A stretch of DNA of 64,000 nucleotides, from contig OY754968.1 in the NCBI GenBank assembly GCA_963576475.1, positions 13,868,616 to 13,932,615 on the forward strand. The letters run 5' to 3'. Of the stretch, positions 9,301-19,008 are shown one piece after another; positions within the stretch are counted from its first letter, which is position 1, and every line of letters starts with the position of its first letter. This DNA is from Molanna angustata. Its lineage: Eukaryota; Arthropoda; Insecta; Trichoptera; Molannidae. A program made the position numbers and the translations under genes. The notes beneath the pieces were generated by a model. The model was not told where the DNA came from, did no database searches, and saw nothing but the letters and a program-made list of their open reading frames with translations.

Positions 9301-12046
9301 TACAACTTCACAAGAATTTGGTTTAATTTTTTTTTTTTTTTAAAAATGAATATGTCCTTGTTAAACAAGTACATATACATCTTCCTACGTTCCCTAAAAT
9401 AAGCAAAGAAATGCTTGTGCTATAGGTGAACGAAATCAGTCGAGGCAGGATTCGAACTCGCGACCACTGGATTACTAGCCCAGCGCGCTAACCGCTCTGC
9501 CATCGACCCATCTAAAATTATATCTTGTAAAGTGTATTTTGTTCACTTGTTGACCATATTTTTTGTACGTTATAATATCATTGAAAGGTGCTCCTTATAA
9601 GTCCAGACCTATTACCAACGCAATATATGATAAAAAAGAGAAAGGCAATTGTGGTTTCACTGGATTCACGAATCTAGGCCCACGAGCACAGGTGACCAGA
9701 GTACCAGTAGGAAAAGGTGAGCCACATGGGCTTCCGATCATGGGCCCCTTTATGACTTGAGTCACGCTCACCACACATCTACCAACCTCTGACTGATATT
9801 CCACTCCTCTGCGCAACCAATTTTTTTTTTAAACCTTGTTATAACCGCCGACCGCCGTGGCACAGTTGGTAAGCCATTCGGTGTCTGTGCGGGTGTCCTG
9901 GGTTCGATTCCCAGCAGAGGAGAAATTTATTTCTCACGCAAATGTTGCTTCTCTAGGCTGGAAACACTGGTTAGTTGGAAGATATTGCCATACGGCAATA
10001 AACTCGCCACTTGCGCAGGGTGCAAGGAAGTGTTCATTTTTTTTTATATAACTAAGTTTGACTGTATTTAAATTTGTATTAACAAATGTGTTTGTAATAG
10101 TCCTTGATAAGATGTAATTAAATATATTTTTGTTCACAGGAAAGTCTAGGAGGGAATTCTCGAACTGTGATGTTAGCAACTGTTTCACCAAGTATTATTA
10201 GTTTGGAGGAATCATTGTCAACATTAAGATATGCTTGTCAAGCCCGTAGTATACTTAATAGAGTAGCCATAAATGAAGATCCTCAGCTAAAGATAATACG
10301 AGAATTAAGAGAAGAAGTAAGTTTTAACAATATTTGATTTTGTCAATACTTGCTTATATTTATTGAATGAATGAACAACACCAGATGGAGAAAATATTCA
10401 AAGCAAACTGGAATGAAATGAGAGGTCGGGGCCATCCAAGAAAAGGGCGACTCAACCATGCGGATGACTTTTTGAAAAAGGGAAATATAAGAAGCTTGAA
10501 CAATAGTCGAGTATGTATGAGACGAATCATGATTGTTTATGGGGCAATGAATGTGTGCCAAGATTCAGTTCTCGCTGTCTACTCAGTGTGCAGTGATGGT
10601 GTGTATGTTTGTTTATATTGCCTATAGGTATTTGTTTTTTTTTAAATTATTACATTTGCATAAGGTATGTATAATTAGTCACTAGTATGCTTTTTGGTGT
10701 AGATGGGTCAGTGGAAGAGCGGTTCTTGCACTGGATTAGTGATCTAGTGGATGCTGGTTCAAATCCTCCACCAGTTTTGTAGCACAATTATTTGCTTAGC
10801 TTAGAGAATAGTATATTTATGTTCTTGATAAATCTTGGTACGAAATCATTTTTTTTTATAAAAATGAACAGCGAATTATGCATGGCAAGGGAAAGAAATT
10901 TCCTTATGGTTAGAAACATGCGTGTTCACTTTTTGCATATAAGTAAATATTTGTATAAAATCTGTACAATAGATAAATAATTCATTCTATACACATATTT
11001 CATCCTTCGTGGCTCACTTAGTTAGATATCTGACTCCAGAGAAAAATGGTCTAGGTTTGATTCCCGGTGGAGACACAGTTTTTATGTTTTCAGTTTGGAT
11101 CTGTAGGAGGGTAAATATCGTATTCCTTTTAAAAACATTGTTTTCTAAATAATAATAATAATGAACACTTCCTTGCACCCTGCGCAAGTGTTGAGTTTAT
11201 TTCCGTATGGAAATTTCTTCCAACTAACCAGTGTTTCCAGCCCAGAGAAGCAATATTAGCGTGAATAATGAATTTAAATAAATTTCTCCTCTGCTGGGAA
11301 TCGAACCCAGGATGCTCGCACAGAAACCGAACGGCTTACCAACTGTGCCACGGCGGTAATAATGTTTTTAAAAGGAATACAATATTTACTACTCCAAAAT
11401 ACTTGACAATCGAAGCTAGAATATGGCTTAGGGAACTTCTTGCGATCTTGTGAGCGCCTGCCACTTTATATTAATATATACAATAATAATAGTGTTATAT
11501 TATTTTTTTTAGGTGGAACGACTTAAATCATTGAAAGATCACACAAAAAATGAAAAAAATAAATTTGAACGTGGTAAAGACCATTCAAAATTTATAGCCA
11601 CTGCAGAATATATTAAATATGAGAATGAATTACTTAATATTGAAGTCGCCCAAAAAACAGTACAGGAACGATTGCAGACAGAATTATCTAGAATGGTTTT
11701 GCATTTAGAGGCTGCTGAAAAAAGAGGAGATGAACTGGAATCACAAAAAAAAGAATATTTCCATCAAATAACAAACAATTGTGTGTCTCCTTATCAGACT
11801 GATTTTTATGAAAATCTTCAAGATATATTAAATACATCATCTTCTGATGTGACTCACTATTCTGTGGCTGATGATAATGAGATGTTAAAAAATTTGAAAA
11901 AATTGAATCACCAATTAGAGAAAATGAAGATGTTGTGTTTATCCAGAAAAGAAAATAACCCAAATATCAAACGTGTTTTACCACTTGTTGAACATATGAA
12001 AAAATGTCACCAGGATATTTGTGAAATAATGTCTTTGAATCATTAA
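5351..12046 (+). CDS. kinesin-3-like motor protein, whole gene (3 exons)
   Basis: Joining 5351-6391, 10140-10316 and 11513-12046 in phase 0 gives about 583 residues: a short basic N-terminal extension (about 50), a complete kinesin motor (about 50-395), a neck, and a coiled-coil-rich tail. Motifs in order are VAIRFRP near 52, the P-loop GQTGSGKT at about 142-149, SSRSHA (switch I) at about 261, DLAGSE (switch II) at about 289, and SLGGNSRTVMLATVSPS in exon 2. The neck reads NEDPQLKIIRELREE, the kinesin-3 type seen in KIF1/KIF13/KIF14 relatives. No FHA domain or lipid-binding tail is present, so the protein is much shorter than usual for kinesin-3. KIF14-like is possible; the exact orthologue is uncertain. 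The ATG at 5351 is preferred because no upstream in-frame ATG exists. Confidence 0.85.
6428..6611. mobile_element. MITE, 184 bp, TAA target duplication
   Basis: Perfect inverted ends of about 23 bp (GGCGACAGTTACACGTTAAG onward) flanked by TAA on both sides (6425-6427, 6612-6614). A 3-bp TWA duplication is typical of the PIF/Harbinger superfamily. There is no coding capacity. Confidence 0.75.
7521..8597 (+). pseudogene. LINE (non-LTR) reverse-transcriptase fragment, 5'-truncated
   Basis: An open frame of 345 codons (7525-8562) encodes the C-terminal two thirds of a LINE polyprotein: RQGVRQGCSLSPVLFN, the catalytic FADDIAL (about residues 90-96), YLGSRISWDG, then the C-terminal motif series LLYGCETW, RRILGISWRDH, RARWIGHILRH and RGRPRREYL. 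This order matches RTE/BovB-like endonuclease-reverse-transcriptase elements. The endonuclease domain and the N-terminal RT motifs are missing. The frame has no stop, so it is relatively young or slowly decaying. It ends in a TGATGATGA-type tail near 8570. Confidence 0.8.
8600..9221. mobile_element. 622-bp TIR element (MITE)
   Basis: Inverted ends begin GGCTGGTTTTAG and share further blocks (GTC, GCTGAC, GCGCTGACAG) over about 50 bp. The flanks are TAA on the left and CAA on the right, possibly a decayed TWA duplication. The interior is more GC-rich than its surroundings and has no protein. Confidence 0.62.
9344..9512 (-). mobile_element. tRNA-derived SINE, family 2
   Basis: On the minus strand it begins with a tRNA-like head (TGGCAGAGCGGTTAGCGC as A box, GAGTTCGAATCCTG as B box), followed by a unique body and an A-rich tail seen as poly-T at 9328-9340. 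Near-identical copies lie at 27240-27412 and 27912-28070, and a head-only copy at about 10700-10785. Confidence 0.75.
9847..10047 (+). mobile_element. tRNA-derived SINE, family 1
   Basis: tRNA-like head CCGCCGTGGCACAGTTGG (A box) with GGTTCGATTCCCAGC (B box), then a body with TTGCCATACGGCAATAAACT and GCAAGGAAGTGTTCATT and a short T-rich end. Other copies are at 11158-11357 (-) and 14093-14265 (+). Decayed bodies lie near 15275, 27425, 32165 and 33125. Confidence 0.78.
10140..10316 (+). CDS. kinesin exon 2 (end of motor, neck)
   Basis: 59 codons between acceptor TTCACAG and donor GTAAGT: ESLGGNSRTVMLATVSPS, then LSTLRYACQARSILNRV and the neck NEDPQLKIIRELREE. It joins both neighbours in phase 0. 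These are the last strand and helix of the motor and the kinesin-3 neck. Confidence 0.85.
10360..10590 (+). pseudogene. LINE 3'-end remnant in kinesin intron 2
   Basis: Translates to GHPRKGRLNHADDFLKKGNI, then RSLNNSRVCMRR, related to the C-terminus of the LINE on the minus strand at 51622-52313 and to remnants at 21897-22025 and 35935-36065. It is short and isolated, hence a dead 3' fragment. Confidence 0.6.
10700..10785 (+). mobile_element. SINE family 2, head only
   Basis: GATGGGTCAGTGGAAGAGCG and GGTTCAAATCCTCCACC are diverged A and B boxes of the SINE seen at 9344-9512. The body is not preserved. Confidence 0.5.
11008..11120 (+). mobile_element. tRNA-derived SINE, family 3
   Basis: Has a head with B box GGTTTGATTCCCGGTGGAGA, followed by TTTTCAGT.TG.ATCTGT. 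A sister copy is at 28285-28405 and a decayed reverse copy at about 33410-33470. Confidence 0.6.
11158..11357 (-). mobile_element. tRNA-derived SINE, family 1
   Basis: Reverse copy of the SINE at 9847-10047, with complete head and body; the AATAATAATAAT run at 11150-11163 is its tail. Confidence 0.75.
11513..12046 (+). CDS. kinesin exon 3 (coiled-coil tail, stop)
   Basis: 177 codons plus TAA from acceptor TTTTTTTTAG. It starts VERLKSLKDHTKNEKNKFER, continuing the neck, then is rich in E, K, L and Q with heptad-like spacing (about 1-90 and 125-145 of this exon). No FHA, PH or other globular domain is seen. Confidence 0.85.
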   Translation: MERLKSLKDHTKNEKNKFERGKDHSKFIATAEYIKYENELLNIEVAQKTVQERLQTELSRMVLHLEAAEKRGDELESQKKEYFHQITNNCVSPYQTDFYENLQDILNTSSSDVTHYSVADDNEMLKNLKKLNHQLEKMKMLCLSRKENNPNIKRVLPLVEHMKKCHQDICEIMSLNH

Positions 12047-12052
12047 AATAAA
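12047..12052 (+). terminator. kinesin polyadenylation signal candidate
   Basis: AATAAA lies directly after the stop codon. That would give a 3' UTR of only about 20-30 nt, so a downstream site may also be used. Confidence 0.5.
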
Positions 12053-12349
12053 GTATTGTTTTATTTAGCTACAATATAAAAGTAAATATTTTTTTGAATA
12101 TTTACAATTTGCTCATGTAAACCAAATATTACTAGATTTAATTAGTTTAATTTGTCAAAATAATATGCATTAAGATAATTTATTTTAGTCCTTTAATATT
12201 TAATAAGTTTCTATACAGAATTTGGTTAAATTGTGTAAAAATCAGGTAAAAATATTGGACAATGTACCTTGATAAAAGGAGCAATACAAAAATGCCATAA
12301 AAAAAACAATAATAGGAAAAAAATTATAACATATTTCCATTTTCTTAAT

Positions 12350-12605
12350 ATTCTTCTTCTTCTTCTTTGTCAGCCCTCTTTCGTCCAGTAATAGACATAG
12401 GCCTCCCCCTGAGACCTCCACAGCTCCCTATCCTGGGCAGACCGCATCCATCCGCCTCCAGCCAATCTTTTGATATCGTCAGACCACCTGGTTAGAGGCC
12501 TACCAACACTTCTCTTGCCCGTTCTAGGTCGCCATTCCAGCACTTTTTTGGTCCATCTGGAGTCCGTGGTTCGGGCGATATGCCCTGCCCAGCTCCACTT
12601 CTGGT
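12350..12605 (-). pseudogene. LINE 3'-end remnant (RTE-like)
   Basis: The minus strand encodes a string like GHIARTTDSRWTKKVLEWRP, then RPLTRWSDDIKRLAG and a DREL-W motif, ending in a (GAA)n tail (TTCTTCTTCTTC at 12351). This is the C-terminus of an RTE-type LINE, separate from both flanking genes. The rest of 12053-12894 is AT-rich with nothing else seen. Confidence 0.65.
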
Positions 12606-12894
12606 ATTATTATTTGTAATATACCTCAAAAGCCATGTGTTTGGGGTGCAAATTTGTAATTAGTAAACTCTTAAAAATATAATAATATATGTAATACTAA
12701 TTAATATTATAAACAATGAAAAGTTTATAAATGTTTGATACTAATTTATATATTTAATAAAATATAAGTTTTTAATATCACTTTATTTTGTATCAAATTT
12801 ACATTCACATTTGGGTACTTGTAAAATAAATATTAATGCAATAAATATGAATTCATTCCTGTTTGTTTCTGGTAGTTTATTTATATCTTGGTAT

Positions 12895-12937
12895 TTACGA
12901 TTTGATTTGAAGAAAAGTCTTTACTTTGCAAATAATT
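12895..12937 (-). CDS. membrane-protein terminal exon (candidate)
   Basis: After a pyrimidine-rich acceptor (CTTCTTTTTTCAG) the frame continues TIICKVKTFLQIKS and stops at TAA. AATAAA follows about 15 nt downstream on the minus strand. It is short, so another last exon is possible. Confidence 0.42.
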
Positions 12938-15900
12938 CTGAAAAAAGAAGATAAAATGGAATAATCATATAAAAAAATATTTCTTATTTTTAATGATAAT
13001 TTTTTTTTTATCTCACAAGACAAAAAAAAATAGTGATAGTAGGTAAGTATGTAAACAAGTTATACAAAAATAAAAATTAATGAAAATAATAAGCAACAAG
13101 TCAAACGAACAAAAAATATAAAGTAAACGGGCCATTGAATCAAATATGGTCCATATATAAAAAGAGCCAGTGACTGCCTAATAACTTCATTGTATATAAG
13201 CTGATTTTTTTCTGTAAAATGATACCACAGCAAGTAACAATGGATAATATTAACCCTGCGTAGTAGTTGCTTTCGGAGGTAATGGATTTCAAAGTGTGAC
13301 GTATGAAGCGTTATAATGGTATAAAGCTTGTTTTTTTTAAATATTTATTCAGAAGACTTATTAGACATCACGCCTTTCATAGATTGACAGGTTGGTGAAA
13401 AACCCCCGATAGACACCTTTGAAGTTTAGTAAATTGTTGTGTCTTTCAATGGAAGTTGTGATTTCTGAATATTGGGAATCACACCTTCCATTTATAGACA
13501 CTGGTTGGTGGAAACCCCCGACAGTCACCTTTATGAAAGATACTTTTTTTTTATTTTTAAAGGTGTTTGTTGGGTTGGTTTCCACCAACCAGAGTGTCTG
13601 TAAATGGAAGGTGTGATTTCTAATAGTCTTCCATATGAAGTGATAATAGTTTTTATTGTGACGTGTTTATTTATATATTTGATTATTAGTTTAATTAGAC
13701 TTCTGAATCAAATGTTTTGTGAATGAAGTGGATCTGGAAAAATACTATGAGGATAATCTCCCGAAATTGTGTAGAATGTTTTTAACTATTTTATGCATAA
13801 AAGTGAATTTCCTACCATTAATAACACCTGTATAAAATTGAATTACTTACCTATATAATATATGTACTGTTATTGTATTGTATTTCCAATAATTTATTAA
13901 AAAATAAGGTAAATCTAAAATTTTTAGATTGCAAATATTTCTTTACTTTATAGGTATCTATTATTATTGTATGGTTTTGTACCAGTGTAGGGCTTGGCTT
14001 CCTCAAGAAACTGCCTCCATCCCGCCCTGTCGACAGCAAGTCTCCTCCAATTTACATGCATATTTATGCTAAATTTAAATTTTGAAATGTGCCAACCGCC
14101 GTGGCACCGTTGGTAAGCCGTTCGGTTTCTGTGCGGGCGTTGGGTTCGATTCCCAGCAGAGGAGAAATTTATTTAAATTTCTGGAAACACTGGATAGTTG
14201 TTAAAAATAGCCACACGGCAATAAACTCGCCACTTGCGCAGTGCGCAAGGAAGTGTTCATTACTCTTATATTAGTGCTGTTTACGCACCAGGTTACAGTA
14301 ACTGACCAATGAGTCTGGCAGTTGTTGGCTCTTACTGTACTACGAGAGCCAGAAAATTATGATTTTTGCAATTTGAAGATAGGTTAACTTTTTGTTTGAG
14401 AGAAATTTGTAGTAACACACAGTACAAGCCTAAAAGTACAATGTATAATGTAGAGATCAATATGAATATAATATACTTACGTATTGGCCAATTGTGATAA
14501 ATCTTTGTTCCTACAAGTCATGTATATTGCAAGAACAACTACACCAATGGAGATCAATGTTGATATGATTAACATTGTTTCTGGATCTTTCATATGTGCT
14601 ATGTATGGATCTAATTCCTTTATTTGTAATTTACTTAGCTGAAAATATAAATCCAAATAAATAAATAGTGAAATTTACTTTTTCAAAATTTTATTTTTTA
14701 CCTATCGCCATTTAACAAAAAATTTAAATACAGAAATGAATTTCAAAAGTATATAAAGTAAATATTAATCTGAGAGTAATAGGTACCAAATATTTCCTTG
14801 CACTTCGTCAATTAATTGTCTTTTATGGCCATTGATTAGTGACTATGTGGATAGTGCACTGAACTAACCATCGTGTCTAATACAAATTCTGCTCGAAACT
14901 AGTTTTTAGTTATTTACAACAATTTTGGCTTAGTTTATAGCAAAGACAATAATTTATTTATAAGGGTTCATTATTTTAAAAAACATACTTCTTCCATTAG
15001 CATATCAATAAACTGCTTAAGTGCATCCAAGTATGAAATATAAACGCTCCTCATAATAACATCTACAATGAAACCAGTTAATATCATCTGAAAAAAAAAA
15101 CAATTTCATGTCTTTTCTCACTATTAAATTAATATATACCTAATCACATAAAACAGGTAGATGTCGTGTTTTTTTAATAAATGTTCTTAAAAAACAAACC
15201 AGTGCTCCCTGAATGGCCATCAAAAAACTACAATTAATTCTGACTTATTAATTTTATGCCTACAAAATGAGTTCAAAACTGTTAGTTGGAAGAAATTGCC
15301 ATTAGGCAATATGATTGCAGATTACATTGAGTTTATAATATTATTTCAGCTGGAATACAAACCTTGCCCTAGTCTCCGCTCTCAAAATCACGTCATAAAA
15401 TGAAAAGTAAAGTTGTTGCCAAATTTCTTGAGCCATTCCGCCGAGAAGGGGGGCGATTTGCAAGTATACCAACCAAGCAAAAATACACAAATTTGCGCTT
15501 TGCGTACTCGGAAGCCAAGTTCGAGAGATTTGGCAAAAATTATAAAAAGATAAGTATTGTATAATCAGTGAATTTTCAATATTTTGTAATCAGTGAGGGT
15601 CAATTTATTATGAATAGTTGCATGTAACACATGAGATCCTACAGTCGATGACGATAGTATGTATGTATGTACTTGAAGAATACATATCAAACTTTAAAGT
15701 ATTAGATATTTTAAGATATTTTGTTATCTATAAAATACACACGTATATCAAGCTAGGATAGGATAGTTAGTCCTTTTTTCTACCCCGAATATGCAAATAG
15801 CTCGATGGCATGTATGTATGTTTGGAGATAATGTATCAACTATTGAGAGTCCCTGTAGATATTGTGAATACTGCCATACAGATTGTATGAAACAATGTCG

Positions 15901-16851
15901 TCACTAAATTCAATTATTACTAGTTGCATGTAACACATGAGATCCAACTATTAAAAAAAAATTGAGATGTGCTGATACAATGTTAATATTTTTTATAGAA
16001 AATAAAATAATCTAGTTGGGGTGTTTCGGCTTTTTTCGATATTTTTAAAAACCTTTGGTTTCTGAGATATATGGAAAAATAAAGTAAAAATTCAAAAGTT
16101 GATAACCCCTGATTGAAACAAAAAATCATAATTCTGAGTATAAAAGTTTTGTAGTCCTTTTACTGTTTATATATTCTGAAATTTTTTATTCTGTGATAGG
16201 ATCAAAAGTTAATAAGGGGGGACGGACACAAACACACACACATAACAAGTAAATCCGTATATGGAACATATATGCTGCGAAGCCTCTAAGTTGGTGTTTT
16301 TTGACTTCAAAGTTGGAAAAACCGTGCATACAATCGTGTTCCTTCATACACGTGTCTTGGATTTAAACTGCCTCTTCCTTCAAAAGAATTTCATTCTCTT
16401 GAACGAATCGACAGTTGGATAAACCCTGACTGGAATCAAAATTATAAATTCTGAGGTAATTATTCACAAGTGGTATAAGTCTTCAATTTTGCTGATTTTT
16501 TGTCTACAGATAGATAATAATATACAGAGTACGGGAAAAATATTAAATTTCCCGGGAAACGCCTAGGAAAATAAATAGAATTAAAAAGAAGACTTATACC
16601 ACTTACCGACTAAAGTTATTTACCTTATATAAGCTGATAAATATGCGATGAGGACGTTTGAGTGAATCTGGCCACCAATTAATCTGTGCAATTATAATAC
16701 AAAGCGATAAACAAAAAAATATTGAGGCAGCATTTGGATTTGGAAATGTCTGTGTCTTACAAAGGCCCGATATACACACATTTTCTACATGTGTCATTAA
16801 TCCGAAAGTGACCATCAAAAGCCAATCAGGATCTTTACGATTCAATAGCAT
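12895..16851 (-). CDS. unrecognised multi-pass membrane protein, whole gene (4 exons)
   Basis: On the minus strand, 16851-16624, 15087-14989, 14638-14481 and 12937-12895 join in frame through canonical splice sites to about 175 residues. Probable membrane segments are in exon 1 (SIFFCLSLCIIIAQI, about residues 44-58), exon 2 (ILTGFIVDVIMRSVYISYL, about 78-96) and exon 3 (MLIISTLISIGVVVLAIYM, about 131-149). A charged stretch between the second and third holds KLQIKELDPYIAHMKDPE. The family is not recognised and no function is proposed. Introns hold SINEs, a Helitron-like copy and a hairpin repeat. It is tail-to-tail with the kinesin. The terminal exon is the weakest part. Confidence 0.6.
13140..13660. 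repeat. MITE-like repeat cluster in intron
   Basis: Repeated blocks of GGTGGAAACCCCCGACAG / GGTTGGTTTCCACCAACC with inverted partners. Shares GCTGATTTTTTTCTGTAAAA with 37319-37340 and TTTCTAATAGTCTTCC with 2410-2425. Probably overlapping or nested copies of one small TIR element. Confidence 0.45.
13975..14062 (-). pseudogene. LINE C-terminal scrap
   Basis: Minus strand WRRLAVDRAGWRQFLRKPSP resembles the extreme C-terminus of RTE-like LINEs. Confidence 0.4.
14093..14265 (+). mobile_element. tRNA-derived SINE, family 1
   Basis: Head CCGCCGTGGCACCGTTGG with B box GGTTCGATTCCC and the family body; shorter in the middle than the copy at 9847. Confidence 0.75.
14481..14638 (-). CDS. membrane-protein exon 3
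   Basis: 158 nt between acceptor TATATTTTCAG and donor GTAAGT: LSKLQIKELDPYIAHMKDPE, a hydrophobic segment, then CRNKDLSQLAN plus two bases. Confidence 0.65.
14989..15087 (-). CDS. membrane-protein exon 2
   Basis: 33 codons between a strong acceptor (poly-T then CAG) and donor GTATGT, phase 0 on both sides: MILTGFIVDVIM... to ...LKQFIDMLMEE. Confidence 0.65.
15410..15545. repeat. hairpin-ended short repeat, copy 1
   Basis: About 120 bp between TTGCCAAATTTCTTGA and TCGAGAGATTTGGCAA, with a conserved centre (CCGAGAAGGGGGG, ACCAACCAAGCAAAAA, ACACAAATTTGCGCT). A diverged copy with the same layout is at 56607-56725. Confidence 0.5.
15615..16420 (-). mobile_element. Helitron-like repeat, copy B
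   Basis: Reverse copy in membrane-protein intron 1, from AGTTGCATGTAACACATGAG to GAACGAATCGACAGTTGGA. A second 3'-terminal piece of the same family (TACTAGTTGCATGTAACACA near 15920) sits inside it, so a later copy or a rearrangement is nested. Confidence 0.6.
16624..16851 (-). CDS. membrane-protein exon 1
   Basis: 76 codons from ATG (MLLNRKDPDWLLMVTF...) to ...ISLYK, then donor GTAAAT. It contains a conserved-looking NWWPDSLKRP after the first membrane segment. Confidence 0.65.
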
Positions 16852-17039
16852 TTTAAAATTTGCGGTTAATTTTGTAAAAATAAGATCGACAATAAAACAA
16901 ACTGATCAAACTGATTTGAAAGATGAAAATGATTTTGCTAATGATATGCTTGTGTTCTCGTGAATTCAAATAAAATATAATCAAAAATTTATTGGGCTAT
17001 AGAAATAGTAAGTAAGTACCTATATACCTACCCAGATAT
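16852..17039. other. upstream region of the membrane-protein gene
   Basis: AT-rich, presumably the 5' UTR and promoter of the minus-strand gene. No TATA box stands out. Confidence 0.4.
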
Positions 17040-17246
17040 TCCAACTGTCGATTTGTTCAAGAGAACTTTGTTCTCTTAACATATAGACAATGTTTCAAGC
17101 CAGGATACGCGAGATTGTATGCAGGGTCTATATTTTTCACGGTTTTTCCAACTTTGAAGTAAAAAAACACCAACTTAGAGGCTTCGCAGCATATATGTTC
17201 CATATACGGATTTACTCAGGATTCGGAGTAGAACATTTCGTGTGTA
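17040..17246 (+). mobile_element. Helitron-like repeat, copy C (5' fragment)
   Basis: Only the first 200 bp of the family, from TCCAACTGTCGAT to ACATTTCGTGTGT. The DNA after it to 17436 shows nothing recognisable. Confidence 0.6.
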
Positions 17247-17436
17247 AAATATATAATTAATAATGAATTTATGTAGGTATCAGAATTTAGAATCATATTC
17301 ACGATTTTTTAAATTGTACCTAAAGAATCAAGTATAATCATCATTTAAGGACGAATTGTTATTTTTATACAATACGCCATTTTTATTTAAATACACGTAA
17401 AAAACAAAAGATCACTTTTTTAACAGATTCTTTATA

Positions 17437-18514
17437 ACTAGTTGCATGAGATCCAACTGTCGATTGCGATAGTATGTAGGTATGTATAATTGAAGAATAC
17501 GTACAAAACTTAAACTAAGAGATAATTTGTTTTCTATATTAAATATGTAGGTATATATGTCAGGATAGGATAGCATGGAGGTCAGTCTGTTTTTCCTACC
17601 CAGAATATGAAAACAGCATGATGTATGTTTGTAGCTTAAGCAGGTATCAAACACAAACTGTTGAGTGAGATATTGTGCATTGTTTACTGCCTTACAAATT
17701 ATATGAAACAATGTCGTCAGTAAATTAAATTTTTATAAAAATTGTTAAAAAAGTTTGAGATGTAATACTTACCTACTACATTTTCATATTTTTTATAGAA
17801 AATAAATTATCTAGTTGGGGTGTTTCGGCTTTTCAATATTTTTAAAAACTTTGGAAATATAGGCAGTTAAATACATAAATTCACCATAAAAAAATGTTTG
17901 AGAAACTGGATTTTTTTTGAAAAAAAAAAACAAATTTGATATTTTATATTTGTCTATACTTATACCAATTATCAGCCTTATAGCTTTTATGGTTTTTGAG
18001 ATATATGGAAAAATAAAGTAAAAATTAAAAAGTTGATTATACCTAAGCATAGTAAAGAGTGTAGTGTTGGCCCCAACGCATTTGTTTATTTATTGTAATA
18101 GTAATAAATATTTTAAGATATTTTGTTTTCTATATAAAACATGTAGGTATGTATGTCATGCTAGGATAGAGTGGCCTATAACTTTCTATATATTATAGGT
18201 AAGTACCTACTGTAGGCCTATAACTATCTATATATTCTGAAATTTTGGGCTCTGTAAATTGAGCGGATCAAAAGTTATAAGGGACGGACGGACGCATAGA
18301 CACACAGACACACTTAATGTTCTATTCCGAATTCTGAGTAAATCCGTATACAGAACATATATGCTGCGAAGCCTCTAAGTTGGTGTTTTTTGACTTCAAA
18401 GTTGAAAAAGCCGTGAAAAATATAGACCCTGCACACAAATCTCGTATATCTTGGCTTGATATTTTGTCGATAGGTTAAGAGAATAAAATTCTCTTGAACA
18501 AATCGACAGTTGGA
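17437..18514 (-). mobile_element. Helitron-like repeat, copy D (rearranged)
   Basis: Reverse copy from ACTAGTTGCATGAG to AAATCGACAGTTGGA. Around 18050-18240 it is interrupted by a piece (AGAGTGTAGTGTTGGCCCCA) that reappears inverted at 22090-22115, and some of its own sequence is duplicated. Confidence 0.55.
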
Positions 18515-18910
18515 TTATTTTTGGGGGTATATTGGATTATGCATGCACATGAGAATCTCATGTACAATCCAAGACAACATACTGACGCGACCTCTGTTCG
18601 CGTTTTCTTTTGTTTGAATTCGGCGTCAAATCAGCACACCACAAGCAACCAAAGAAGATTAAAAGGAGTGGGTTGTAGCCAACACTAAACTCTTCACACC
18701 AAAGTAAGCGTTCATTTTTTCTTCTTGAAAGGTCGACAATCTCTATATGCATTTTTATGAAGTACATTTCCATTAGATTCTTAAACAAATATAAGATTCC
18801 CAGAGGACAAAAGTTTTCACAATACACCATACACACAAAAACATTATCACGAAACTCATAGTACTTATGTATTTTTACAGGATACCTGTTGAGAAATTTT
18901 AAGTAAAATT
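18515..18910. repeat. interspersed repeat X, left part
   Basis: Unclassified repeat interrupted by the LINE that follows and resuming at 21897-22125. An uninterrupted reverse copy is at 36425-36925. Shared blocks include GAAGTACATTTCCATTAGAT, CCCAGAGGACAAAAGTTTTC and CACGAAACTCATAGT. Confidence 0.5.
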
Positions 18911-19008
18911 GCATTACTAGCAACTCCGCCGTTGCCGGTCCCAAGCCCGGATGAGAAAGGAGGAGGGATTATGGACAAGGTTAGCCACCTATCCATAATT
19001 AAGTAAAA

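Larger units (their letters stand above)
6392..10139 (+). other. kinesin intron 1, transposon-filled
   Basis: 3.7 kb between donor GTAACT and acceptor TGTTCACAG. It holds a MITE (6428-6611), about 0.9 kb of plain AT-rich DNA (6615-7520), a LINE fragment (7521-8597), a second TIR element (8600-9221), a SINE (9344-9512) and another SINE (9847-10047). The stretch 9560-9830 is less AT-rich and unidentified. Confidence 0.8.

Noticed and set aside
9440..9512. tRNA gene (minus strand) with A and B boxes
   Set aside because: The same sequence with a constant body and T/A tail occurs three times, so it is a SINE head. The same holds for the other tRNA-like segments at 9847, 11300, 14093, 27400 and 28060.
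16658..16963. 101-codon + strand frame
   Set aside because: Antisense to exon 1 of the membrane-protein gene, which is supported by splice sites and in-phase exons.
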